Both the position numbers and the translations under genes were made by a program. Positions 1 to 5,356 of a stretch of 5,356 bases of DNA are shown in pieces. Origin of the DNA: Promethearchaeota archaeon. GTDB taxonomy: Archaea; Asgardarchaeota; Lokiarchaeia; Sigynarchaeales; SOKP01. The stretch's first letter is position 1; every line of letters starts with the position of its first letter. Location: the NCBI GenBank assembly GCA_019058515.1, contig JAHPYY010000160.1, forward strand, positions 1 through 5,356, in the 5' to 3' direction. The notes below the pieces were generated by a model. It saw only the letters and a program-made list of their open reading frames with translations. It did no database searches and was not told where the DNA came from.

Positions 1-494
1 ACCTGATTCACTGAGATAAATTTATCTGAATCCAGAATTACTTTGGGTATGATAAATGTCTTATTATTTACTTGTACTTTCGAAAAAGACCGATTTTTTA
101 TAACTTTTAATTTTTTAGAATTAAATTTTTTCATATAGAAATAATTACTGTTATCTAAAAACGCTAATTCCCCCTCAACACTCTCGAAATATTTTTTAAG
201 CCCTAATATATCCGATATTGCTTTTATTGTGACACCTTTAAATGGAAAGCTGCCAAGATAGACTTTAGCCCCGGCTTTCTTACATGCTTTGACAATTGTT
301 TCAATTACATCAAAATTGGTATTTGTTGGAAAACCACATGGTAGGGTTAAATTAAATTTGATAAATACTTGATCCCCATTATTAATATATTTAGAAATTC
401 CTCCGAGTTTTTCAATTCCATTTAAAAGATTTTCCTTAGGAGTCTCGCCTTTGACTATAGCAACTTCAACGGGTTCAGAGTCTATTAGATCCAT
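1..494 (-). CDS. DUF362 family protein, N-terminal part (truncated by window edge)
   Basis: The minus-strand frame opens with ATG at 494-492 and stays open through 164 codons to position 3, so the gene continues past the left edge. An in-frame TAA at 524-522 leaves this ATG as the only standard start. The translation begins MDLIDSEPVEVAIVKGETP. It then shows EKLGGISKYINNGDQVFIKFNL (about residues 28-49), TNTNFDVIETIVKACKKAGAKVYLGSFP (about 56-83) and ends in KFISVNQ. This series, meaning a valine-rich first strand, LGGI...GDxVxIKxNL, a Tn-V-E-I--K-AGAKV segment and a final FISVxxV just before where KtH would be expected, is the usual N-terminal order of the DUF362 family (pfam04015). Members are often linked to Fe-S chemistry and sometimes carry C-terminal ferredoxin modules, but their biochemical role is not settled. 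That half is outside the window. The gene is divergent from the pantothenate kinase. I am confident of the family and not of any function. Confidence 0.8.
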   Translation of the reverse strand, partial: MDLIDSEPVEVAIVKGETPKENLLNGIEKLGGISKYINNGDQVFIKFNLTLPCGFPTNTNFDVIETIVKACKKAGAKVYLGSFPFKGVTIKAISDILGLKKYFESVEGELAFLDNSNYFYMKKFNSKKLKVIKNRSFSKVQVNNKTFIIPKVILDSDKFISVNQ

Positions 495-589
495 TTTAAG
501 AATTAATCTGAGAGAATTAATTTATAATTTCAAAACCATTTTATAATATTATAATAGATTTTTCAATTAAACCTTTAGCGAAGTGGTAA
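495..589. promoter_or_regulatory. Divergent AT-rich promoter region between the DUF362 gene and the pantothenate kinase
   Basis: This short gap is almost purely A/T. Positions 541-554 (ttataatattataa) are a perfect 14-base palindrome that could act as a TATA box in either direction. A second TATA-like stretch reads AAATTATAAATTAATT on the minus strand (530-515). Its centre is about 28 bases from the ATG at 494, which suits a leaderless or nearly leaderless transcript of the DUF362 gene; no Shine-Dalgarno sequence precedes that ATG. A 9-base direct repeat, agaattaat, occurs at 499-507 and 513-521, between the presumed TATA element and the start codon. The promoter assignment rests on composition and spacing only. 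Confidence 0.4.
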
Positions 590-1477
590 AAAATCTCTAA
601 AAATAATCTAATAAAGATTCAAATTAATCAATCGAAAATTAAATTTCCGTTAAATACAATTGGAATTGATATAGGACAAAGCTTAACTAAAATTGTTTAT
701 CTCGAAGGTGATAATTTAGTTCTTAATTTAATGGTAACTAAACCAAATTTCGAAGAAATTATTGAGTTTTTAGATTCAAAAAAAGGATTTTATAAAAACT
801 TTAATTTTACTGGTGGTAAAGCTTTCAATTTATATAATAAATATTCAAAAGAAGTAGAGACAAACTTATATAACGAATTTCAAGCAAATTTTAAAGGAAT
901 AGAAACTCTTTACTTGCTAGATAAAGAAAAAGATGTACCAGATTCTTTAATAATTACTATAGGGACGGGAACCTCCATAATCTTGAAAAAAAAATCGATT
1001 AAGCATTTAGGAGGAACCGCACTTGGAGGAGGCCTATTTATTGGATTAATTAAATTGCTATTTAACTTTAATGATTTCCAGGAAGCGATGAAAATATCAA
1101 CAAAAGGAGATAGATATAATGTTGATTTAAAAGTATCAGATATTTACGAACCGGAAGACGATCGGGTTAACTCGATTTTTAGAGAATTCACTGCTGCGTC
1201 GTTTGGGAAAATTAACGATAATTTTCCTATGAATTCAGTTCAGAAAGAAGATATTATAAATTCCTTAATATGTATAATCGGTGAAAATGTTGGAATAATT
1301 GCTTGTCAAATGGCAGAAAACAATGAGATTAATAATCTGATATTTTGTGGAGGATTTCTTAGGAACAACAAGGTTTTAAAAAATATATTATCCTTGCTCT
1401 GTAGATCTCACAATAAAAAAGCGATTTTTTTAAAAAATTCGGAATTCTGTGGGGCTATTGGAGCCCTTCTTATATAA
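590..1477 (+). CDS. coaW: Type II pantothenate kinase (start codon unresolved)
   Basis: This cytosolic kinase phosphorylates pantothenate with ATP, the first step of CoA synthesis by the bacterial/eukaryotic route. It is colinear with Staphylococcus aureus CoaW. The phosphate-binding motif GIDIGQSLTK is encoded at 662-691. Numbering from the ATG at 731, TGG lies at 27-29 and NEFQA follows with E49 at the catalytic Glu position (Glu70 in CoaW). GTGTS is at 78-82, GGTALGGG at 94-101, GDRYNVDLKVSDIY at 126-139, FTAASFG at 153-159, and the GAIGALLI end at 241-248. The ATG at 731 cannot be the true start, because the phosphate-binding motif lies before it in the same frame. The open frame runs back to a TAA at 587-589 with no ATG, GTG, TTG or CTG, so the listed start is only the upstream limit. 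A start near 650-660 would give about 272 residues, close to the 267 of CoaW. A rare AUU/AUA start, a sequencing error or an upstream frameshift are all possible. The family call is firm; the 5' end is open. Confidence 0.88.
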   Translation, partial: KISKNNLIKIQINQSKIKFPLNTIGIDIGQSLTKIVYLEGDNLVLNLMVTKPNFEEIIEFLDSKKGFYKNFNFTGGKAFNLYNKYSKEVETNLYNEFQANFKGIETLYLLDKEKDVPDSLIITIGTGTSIILKKKSIKHLGGTALGGGLFIGLIKLLFNFNDFQEAMKISTKGDRYNVDLKVSDIYEPEDDRVNSIFREFTAASFGKINDNFPMNSVQKEDIINSLICIIGENVGIIACQMAENNEINNLIFCGGFLRNNKVLKNILSLLCRSHNKKAIFLKNSEFCGAIGALLI

Positions 1478-1560
1478 ATGTGTGCCCATTGGAGATTTCT
1501 ATTCATAGCAGTAATTTAAAATTAGCCTCATAGAAACACTATAAAATGGGCACAATATAA
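1470..1560. repeat. Nested inverted repeat (large hairpin or miniature element) in a convergent gap
   Basis: A perfect 10-base inverted repeat, tgtgcccatt at 1481-1490 and aatgggcaca at 1545-1554, encloses a 54-base interior. Outside it, ttatat (1470-1475) pairs with atataa (1555-1560), leaving a five-base bulge. Inside it, tttctat (1496-1502) pairs with atagaaa (1530-1536). At the centre, taatt/aatta around 1512-1524 can close the structure. The stack could therefore fold as one long interrupted hairpin on either strand. Its left edge overlaps the last codons of the pantothenate kinase gene. It could serve as a terminator or 3'-end stabiliser, be a structured RNA, or be a remnant of a miniature inverted-repeat element. 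No oligo-T run follows directly on the plus strand, which argues against a simple intrinsic terminator. Confidence 0.55.
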
Positions 1561-1613
1561 GTATAGAATTTGGCATAATTAACTTTTAGGGTATTATTAA
1601 TAATTTTTAAAAT

Positions 1614-1656
1614 AAAAAAAGTTGAAAATCCAAGTAAAATTTCCTTGTATTTTCAA
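1614..1656 (-). terminator. Hairpin plus T-run terminator of the hexuloisomerase gene
   Basis: On the minus strand, directly after the stop codon at 1659-1657, an inverted repeat pairs 1649-1656 (attttcaa) with 1622-1629 (ttgaaaat). After one mismatch, 1644-1647 (cttg) pairs with 1631-1634 (caag), leaving a nine-base loop. A run of seven T (1620-1614 read on the minus strand) follows one base after the stem. This is the layout of an intrinsic terminator. In archaea the T-run itself is usually the main signal. The hairpin is close to symmetric, but only the minus strand has the T-run after it. Confidence 0.65.
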
Positions 1657-2325
1657 TTAAACTGTTTCAGAATGCCCCTTTAGTAAATCAACATTAGTTT
1701 TTCCTAATTTTACTGCCAATTCAGCTATGATTGCGTCTAAATAGACGAATGCTGCTATTTCAAATTGAGTTCCTTCTGGAGTTAAAATTGCGGTATCAGC
1801 GGCTACAGTATCACTATCCTTTTTAGTTCGGCCTATTAATTTTATTGTTATATCCCCAATTCGTCCTATAATAGTATCAGGATGAGATGTAATGGCAACA
1901 ATTGCATAGGGTTTTATAGTATTTACATAGGTCTCGAGTAGACTTACGACTATATTCGTAGTACCAGATCCAGATAATACTATTAAGATATCCTTTCTCC
2001 TTAATGGGGGTAGACTTGCTAAATTAGTGATCATATATACCCTTGCACCTAAATGGACCAACCGTGTTGCAAAACATTGTAAAATCATCCCGCTCCTTCC
2101 AGAAGCTAATAAAAAAAATCTCCTTTTATTCTTTAGACCATCATATACTATATTAATGAATTTTTGTGTATGCTTGAAATATTTTGGTCGAGCAACATGG
2201 TCCATATTATCTTTAAGATTATTTAGTATTTGCTCCATTGACTTGAAAATAATAGCTTTTGCCTTATTATTTATTTCTAATTTATTTAGTTCAGACATTT
2301 TTTCGGATTCAGGATTATTTGACAT
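1657..2325 (-). CDS. hxlB: 6-phospho-3-hexuloisomerase-like SIS-domain protein
   Basis: This is a 222-residue single SIS-domain protein of the HxlB/PHI family, which interconverts 3-hexulose 6-phosphate and fructose 6-phosphate. In archaea the reaction usually runs in reverse to supply ribulose 5-phosphate for pentoses. Visible features are LLASGRSGMILQCFATRLVHLGARVY (about 72-97, with GRSG at 76-79), LSGSGTT at 117-123, ITSHPDT near 145-151, GRTKKDSD near 165-172, the PEGTQFE motif at 183-189 with the conserved Glu at 189, LDAIIAELAVKLG at 196-208, and His218 near the C-terminus. The start at 2325 is supported by AGGT (2335-2332) six bases upstream; Met10 is a weaker alternative. The N-terminus is somewhat longer than in the Methanocaldococcus jannaschii enzyme. 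Two motifs depart from characterised members: the usual TTTP segment reads NLASLP (101-106), and the terminal RHxNL reads GHSET. A related sugar-phosphate substrate is therefore possible. No hexulose-6-phosphate synthase partner lies in the window. Confidence 0.82.
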   Translation of the reverse strand: MSNNPESEKMSELNKLEINNKAKAIIFKSMEQILNNLKDNMDHVARPKYFKHTQKFINIVYDGLKNKRRFFLLASGRSGMILQCFATRLVHLGARVYMITNLASLPPLRRKDILIVLSGSGTTNIVVSLLETYVNTIKPYAIVAITSHPDTIIGRIGDITIKLIGRTKKDSDTVAADTAILTPEGTQFEIAAFVYLDAIIAELAVKLGKTNVDLLKGHSETV

Positions 2326-2475
2326 ATTTTAACCTAAATTGATTAAAATTATCATATTATAATATAAGAATGCAATCAAAAAATATGTTTGTGTTCATAT
2401 ATTTTTTTAATTGAAATCTTTTAAATTAAAATTTGATCTAAAATTATCTTAAATAATTTTTTTCGAGGGAATTAA
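2326..2475. promoter_or_regulatory. Divergent promoter region between hxlB and the leuC-like gene
   Basis: The region is very AT-rich. Positions 2354-2365 (atattataatat) form a perfect 12-base palindrome. Read on the minus strand, it is a TATA-like element about 38 bases from the hxlB start codon, which would place transcription start about ten bases before the ATG and leave room for the AGGT ribosome binding site. For the plus-strand operon, the TATA-like candidates are near 2396-2405 and 2419-2430, giving a leader of roughly 20-50 bases. The plus-strand ribosome binding site is GAGGGA at 2465-2470, six bases or so before the ATG at 2476. The choice of TATA box is uncertain because the whole gap is A/T. 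Confidence 0.4.
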
Positions 2476-3744
2476 ATGAGTGGTCAAACAATTGCTGAAA
2501 AAATATTAGCAAATCATTCTCTTTCCGGGAGCGATATTAAACCGGATGATATCATTATTGCGAAGCTTGATTTAGTAATGAGCCATATAGGGACGGGTAA
2601 AGTAGTTTTAGATTTTAGAAAAATAAGACCTTCTAAAATACGCAAGGTCTTCGATCCAAATAAAATCGTTGTAATTTTTGATCATTATAATCCAGCTCCA
2701 TCTGAGAGATGGGCTTCGGTTCATGATCTTATTCGAAACTTCGTTAAAAAGCAAGGAATCAAAGATTTTTATGATATTAAGGAAGGAATTTGTCATCAAG
2801 TGTTACCTGAACAAGGACATGTAAGGCCAGGAATGTTAATAGTTGGAGGGGATAGTCATACTACTACTTATGGTGCTTTTAATGCTGCAAGTTGTGGTCT
2901 TGGGAATACAGATCTCTTTTATGCATATGTTAAAGGAGAATTATGGTTTAGAGTGCCTCATACAATACAGTTTAAAATTACAGGAAAATTGCCGCAGAGC
3001 GTAATGAGCAAGGATATAATTATCAAAATAGCGGGAGATCATACTGCTGAAGTGGCAACCTATAAAGCTATTGAATTTACCGGCGACACGATGGAAAACC
3101 TAAGCATCGCCTCAAGGATGACAATGTCTAATTTTGCTCTTGAATTGGGTGCGAAGTTTGCTTTTGGAGTTCCTGATCAAAAAGTAGTAGATTGGGTTAA
3201 AGAAAGAACCACCGAACCTATTGAATTGGTTAAACCTGATCCCGATGCAGTATATGAAAAAACTTATGAAATAGATGTGAGTAATTTAGAACCTCAAATT
3301 TCTTGTCCCCATACTGTGGATAATGTAAAACCTATTTCAGAAGTTGTCGGAACCAAAATCAACCAAGCATTTTTAGGGTCCTGTACGAATGGTCGACTCG
3401 AAGATTTAGAAATAGCCGCTAAAATTTTAGAAGGAAAGAGAATTCCTAACCATGTTCGAATGATAGTGACTCCGGCTTCCCAAGAGATTTGGATTAAAGC
3501 CGCCAAATCTGGAGTTTCTGAGACGTTAATTAATGCGGGTGCTGTCATTACTAATCCGAGTTGTGGTGCTTGTTTTGGTGCTCTTGGAGGGATGCTTGCT
3601 TCAGGTGAGAAATGTATTTCTAGTTCTAATAGAAATTTTCAAGGCCGTATGGGAAGTGCTGCGGCAGAAGTTTATTTAGGTTCTCCTGCTACTGTCGCAG
3701 CTTCAGCTTTAAAAGGAGAAATTACCGATCCGAGGGATTTTTAG
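2476..3744 (+). CDS. leuC: 3-isopropylmalate dehydratase / homoaconitase-type large subunit
   Basis: This is the 422-residue catalytic large subunit of the archaeal-type two-subunit dehydratases of the aconitase superfamily. They move a hydroxyl group along a 2-substituted malate in leucine, isoleucine or homocitrate-type pathways. The 4Fe-4S ligands are all present: Cys303 in GSCTNGR (301-307), and Cys363 and Cys366 in SCGAC (362-366). Other active-site segments are FDHYNPAP (68-75), EGICHQVLPEQG (103-114), GGDSHTTTYGA (124-134), MTMSNFALELGAK (215-227) and SNRNFQGRMGS (384-394). The length is that expected for archaeal LeuC/HacA. GAGGGA at 2465-2470 supports the start. It forms an operon with the small subunit 11 bases downstream. 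Large-subunit sequence alone does not separate isopropylmalate dehydratase, homoaconitase and dimethylmalate dehydratase, so the gene symbol marks the family. No leuA, leuB or homocitrate synthase gene is in view. Confidence 0.88.
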   Translation: MSGQTIAEKILANHSLSGSDIKPDDIIIAKLDLVMSHIGTGKVVLDFRKIRPSKIRKVFDPNKIVVIFDHYNPAPSERWASVHDLIRNFVKKQGIKDFYDIKEGICHQVLPEQGHVRPGMLIVGGDSHTTTYGAFNAASCGLGNTDLFYAYVKGELWFRVPHTIQFKITGKLPQSVMSKDIIIKIAGDHTAEVATYKAIEFTGDTMENLSIASRMTMSNFALELGAKFAFGVPDQKVVDWVKERTTEPIELVKPDPDAVYEKTYEIDVSNLEPQISCPHTVDNVKPISEVVGTKINQAFLGSCTNGRLEDLEIAAKILEGKRIPNHVRMIVTPASQEIWIKAAKSGVSETLINAGAVITNPSCGACFGALGGMLASGEKCISSSNRNFQGRMGSAAAEVYLGSPATVAASALKGEITDPRDF

Positions 3745-3751
3745 GAGGTGA
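3744..3751 (+). promoter_or_regulatory. Strong ribosome binding site overlapping the leuC stop codon
   Basis: GGAGGTGA matches the standard anti-Shine-Dalgarno complement over eight bases and lies four bases before the ATG at 3756. Its first G is the last base of the leuC TAG stop at 3742-3744. Ribosomes ending leuC therefore finish on the initiation site of the small subunit, which suggests coupled translation of the two subunits. It also fixes the small-subunit start, which would otherwise look about 15 residues early. Confidence 0.85.
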
Positions 3752-3755
3752 TTAA

Positions 3756-4292
3756 ATGGCAGCATTATTAGGTGGTAAAGGAAGTGGAGAATATAAAGAA
3801 AATATAAAAGGGAAAGTTTGGGTTTTCCCGGATAATGTAGATACAGATGTAATTTCACCCAGTCGATATTTGGAAAATTTACAAGAAATGTTGGACCATA
3901 CTTGTGAGTCTGTTATTAAAGAATTTCCAAGTAAAGTTCAAGACGGGGATATAATTGTTGCGGGAAGAAATTTTGGCTGTGGTTCAAGTAGAGAAACAGC
4001 CCCTGCAATACTTCAAGAGAAAGGAATCGTCGCGATTGTTGCGGAGTCTTTTGCTAGAATTTTTTACAGATCTTCTCTTGCTCGGGCACTTCCTGTTTTA
4101 GAAGTGAATGAAGTTTCAAAAGAATTCCAAACGGGAGATGAAATAGAGATTAACATACCTAACGCTGAAATTACAAATTTAAGAACAGGGAAAACACTAA
4201 AAGGTAAAAAAATCCATCCTATTCTACTGAATTTGCTTAAAATTGGAGGTTTGGAAAAGCAACTTTTAGCAGAATTAAAGGAAAACAAATAA
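3756..4292 (+). CDS. leuD: 3-isopropylmalate dehydratase / homoaconitase-type small subunit
   Basis: This 178-residue swivelling small subunit completes the active site of the preceding large subunit. The family core begins IKGKVWVFPDNVDTDVISPSRYL (17-39). GDIIVAGRNFGCGSSRETAP follows (64-83), with the hallmark GCGSSRE at 74-80. Then come AESFARIFYRSS (96-107) and the C-terminal LLKIGGLEKQL (160-170). About 16 extra residues precede the usual start of the domain (MAALLGGKGSGEYKEN), but the GGAGGTGA site supports this ATG. The loop that sets substrate choice reads YLEN (38-41). Methanocaldococcus homoaconitase HacB has YLRT there and isopropylmalate dehydratase LeuD has YLVY. An acidic Glu in place of Arg or Val makes the substrate uncertain. 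The enzyme could still serve leucine synthesis, but a different 2-substituted malate is equally open. The symbol reflects family membership. Confidence 0.86.
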   Translation: MAALLGGKGSGEYKENIKGKVWVFPDNVDTDVISPSRYLENLQEMLDHTCESVIKEFPSKVQDGDIIVAGRNFGCGSSRETAPAILQEKGIVAIVAESFARIFYRSSLARALPVLEVNEVSKEFQTGDEIEINIPNAEITNLRTGKTLKGKKIHPILLNLLKIGGLEKQLLAELKENK

Positions 4293-4344
4293 TTTTTTTT
4301 TAATTTAAAAAAGGAATAAAATATAAAAAAATAGAAAATTTTAG
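4293..4344. terminator. Oligo-T terminators between convergent genes
   Basis: Nine T (4293-4301) follow the leuD stop directly on the plus strand, matching the oligo-T signal that ends transcription in many archaea. On the minus strand, the Fe-S gene stop at 4347-4345 is followed by T-rich runs, including seven T at 4331-4325 and six T at 4312-4307. The T-run and the A-run at 4307-4312 can also pair weakly. One 52-base gap thus seems to serve both convergent genes. Confidence 0.6.
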
Positions 4345-5356
4345 TTATAATTTCTTTCCTGCTCCTCCATGTGTGAGTTCTTCACCTAACGCTACACGCA
4401 CAAGATTACTCAAGATATAGGGCTCCATTCCTTCCGCTTTTGCTCTCCCCCTATTTCCCATGATACATAGTGGACAAAGAAACACATATGCTTCAGCTCC
4501 TGCTTCTTTCGCATCCATTATGTTTTTCATCCTCCACTTGTTTTCTTCTTCTGTTGAGACATTTTCCATCGCAGCTTGGATTCCCCCACAGCATAGGGCG
4601 TGTTCTTTATCATATTTTCTCTTAACTCTATCAGCCCCAATCAATTCGAATAATTCATCAAGGATTTTATCTTTCTCGAAGGTATATCTTGAAGCGCATG
4701 GCTGTTGATAGGCAACCTTAATGTTAAGTTTATTTATTTGATCTTGGTGCGCCTTCACATAATCTCTTAAGTATTCTATGATATGAATCGGTTTAAATGG
4801 AACACTAATATCGAATTCTTTAACTTTATTTGTTAGCGTTGCATAACAATCGTCATGAATGAAAATTATCTCTTCGGCCCCTGACGATGACGATGCTAAA
4901 TTATCTACAAAGGTTTGAATGTTTTGTTTATTTACCAAACTAGGTCTCCCCGAATGAACCATTCCGATCCAACAAAAGTAATCTCCGCCTTTAAGAAAAG
5001 TCGATCCATCATAAAGTTGGCCCTCAAAAACTCCTGGTAGCATATCTCCAAATAAGCAAAGGCTCATCACAGGCTTATCTGACTCACCCTTTATAATCTT
5101 TGAAGGCATTTTTGTGCCCATATCAAACATCTTTAAAAATCTCTTGCCAAATTTAAAAGTTCCCGTTTCTTCTTGCCGTACATTAATTAAATCAAATGGA
5201 TTTGCTCCCTCAGGACAAAACATATTACAGGCAACACACGTAATACAGTCTGAGGTAACCGGACTGGGTTCGCCATTTATCAATTTTTTAAACTCTTCCT
5301 TTGCCTTGTTTTCGGGGTATGCCAAATACGGACATTGCATCAAGCACTCTCCACAT
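4345..5356 (-). CDS. Fe-S / CCG-domain heterodisulfide-reductase-like protein (5' end beyond window)
   Basis: This is an electron-transfer protein resembling HdrD/HdrB, GlpC and related (Fe-S)-binding subunits. Counting from the TTG codon at 5343, a complete 4Fe-4S motif CITCVACNMFCP lies at 33-44 (Cys33, 36, 39, 43). A C-terminal CCG-type cysteine-rich domain follows: Cys216 in QQPCASR, CCGG at 251-254 and CPLC at 290-293, with spacing C-x34-CC-x37-CxxC close to the HdrB signature. An earlier half-domain has Cys124 and Cys166 (HDDCYATL) but lacks its own CCG and CxxC, so only one non-cubane cluster looks complete. The frame stays open to the window edge. The codons before TTG read C-G-E-C, giving CGECLMQCP, the last three cysteines of a first ferredoxin motif. 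The real start is therefore off the right edge, and 336 residues are visible. Its redox partner and any link to the dehydratase operon are unknown. Confidence 0.85.
   Translation of the reverse strand, partial: CGECLMQCPYLAYPENKAKEEFKKLINGEPSPVTSDCITCVACNMFCPEGANPFDLINVRQEETGTFKFGKRFLKMFDMGTKMPSKIIKGESDKPVMSLCLFGDMLPGVFEGQLYDGSTFLKGGDYFCWIGMVHSGRPSLVNKQNIQTFVDNLASSSSGAEEIIFIHDDCYATLTNKVKEFDISVPFKPIHIIEYLRDYVKAHQDQINKLNIKVAYQQPCASRYTFEKDKILDELFELIGADRVKRKYDKEHALCCGGIQAAMENVSTEEENKWRMKNIMDAKEAGAEAYVFLCPLCIMGNRGRAKAEGMEPYILSNLVRVALGEELTHGGAGKKL

Noticed and set aside
731..733. ATG at 731 as start of the pantothenate kinase
   Set aside because: It would remove the phosphate-binding GIDIGQSLTK motif, which is encoded in the same uninterrupted frame just upstream.
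2027..2332. Plus-strand open frame of 101 codons opposite hxlB
   Set aside because: It is antisense to a gene with clear SIS-domain motifs, has no ribosome binding site, and encodes a Phe/Leu/Ile-rich sequence typical of the complement of AT-rich coding DNA.
2608..2799. Minus-strand open frame of 63 codons inside leuC
   Set aside because: It lies fully within the conserved LeuC frame and has no recognisable motif.
3294..3548. Minus-strand open frame of 84 codons inside leuC
   Set aside because: It is the complement of the GSCTNGR region of leuC, with no independent support.
4064..4288. Minus-strand open frame of 74 codons inside leuD
   Set aside because: It is antisense to the conserved small-subunit core and ends inside it.
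4460..4708. Plus-strand open frame of 82 codons inside the Fe-S gene
   Set aside because: It is antisense to the CCG cysteine motifs and resembles no family.
5341..5343. TTG (or the ATG at 5340-5338) as start of the Fe-S protein
   Set aside because: The frame stays open to the window edge and the upstream codons complete a cysteine motif, so the start must lie further out.
1..5356. Possible defence island, mobile element, CRISPR array or tRNA
   Set aside because: I saw no regularly spaced direct repeats, transposase or integrase motifs, or tRNA cloverleaf; the genes are all of metabolic families.

Overview
This window is AT-rich (about two-thirds A+T by eye) and looks like chromosomal sequence from an archaeon. 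Four things suggest this: the TATA-like intergenic stretches, the oligo-T terminators, an archaeal-type LeuC/LeuD pair with a GGAGGTGA ribosome binding site, and an HxlB-type sugar phosphate isomerase next to a heterodisulfide-reductase-like Fe-S protein. An Asgard (Lokiarchaeia-like) genome would fit the composition and gene set, but that is an impression. No rRNA or other phylogenetic marker is present to prove it.

Layout, left to right. Positions 1-494 (minus) hold the N-terminal 164 residues of a DUF362-family protein that runs off the left edge. A short AT-rich divergent region follows. Positions 590-1477 (plus) encode a type II pantothenate kinase (CoaW/eukaryotic PanK type). Its reading frame continues upstream of the first ATG, and no ordinary start codon is visible there. 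The convergent gap 1478-1656 holds a nested inverted repeat of about 90 bp and a terminator hairpin. Positions 1657-2325 (minus) encode a 6-phospho-3-hexuloisomerase-like SIS-domain protein. The divergent region 2326-2475 carries promoters for both neighbours. Positions 2476-3744 and 3756-4292 (plus) form a two-gene operon for the large and small subunits of an isopropylmalate dehydratase/homoaconitase-type enzyme. Oligo-T terminators follow. Positions 4345-5356 (minus) encode an Fe-S/CCG-domain protein whose true N-terminus lies beyond the right edge.

The genes are mostly separate transcription units of central metabolism: CoA synthesis, pentose/hexulose phosphate interconversion, branched-chain or 2-oxoacid chain elongation, and electron transfer. 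Only the dehydratase subunits are clearly co-translated. I see no mobile element, CRISPR array, tRNA, defence system or toxin-antitoxin pair. The points most worth following up are the missing start codon of the pantothenate kinase, the presence of this kinase type in an archaeal-looking genome, the YLEN substrate loop of the small dehydratase subunit (neither YLRT nor YLVY), and the nested inverted repeat at 1470-1560. No gap between genes exceeds 300 bases.
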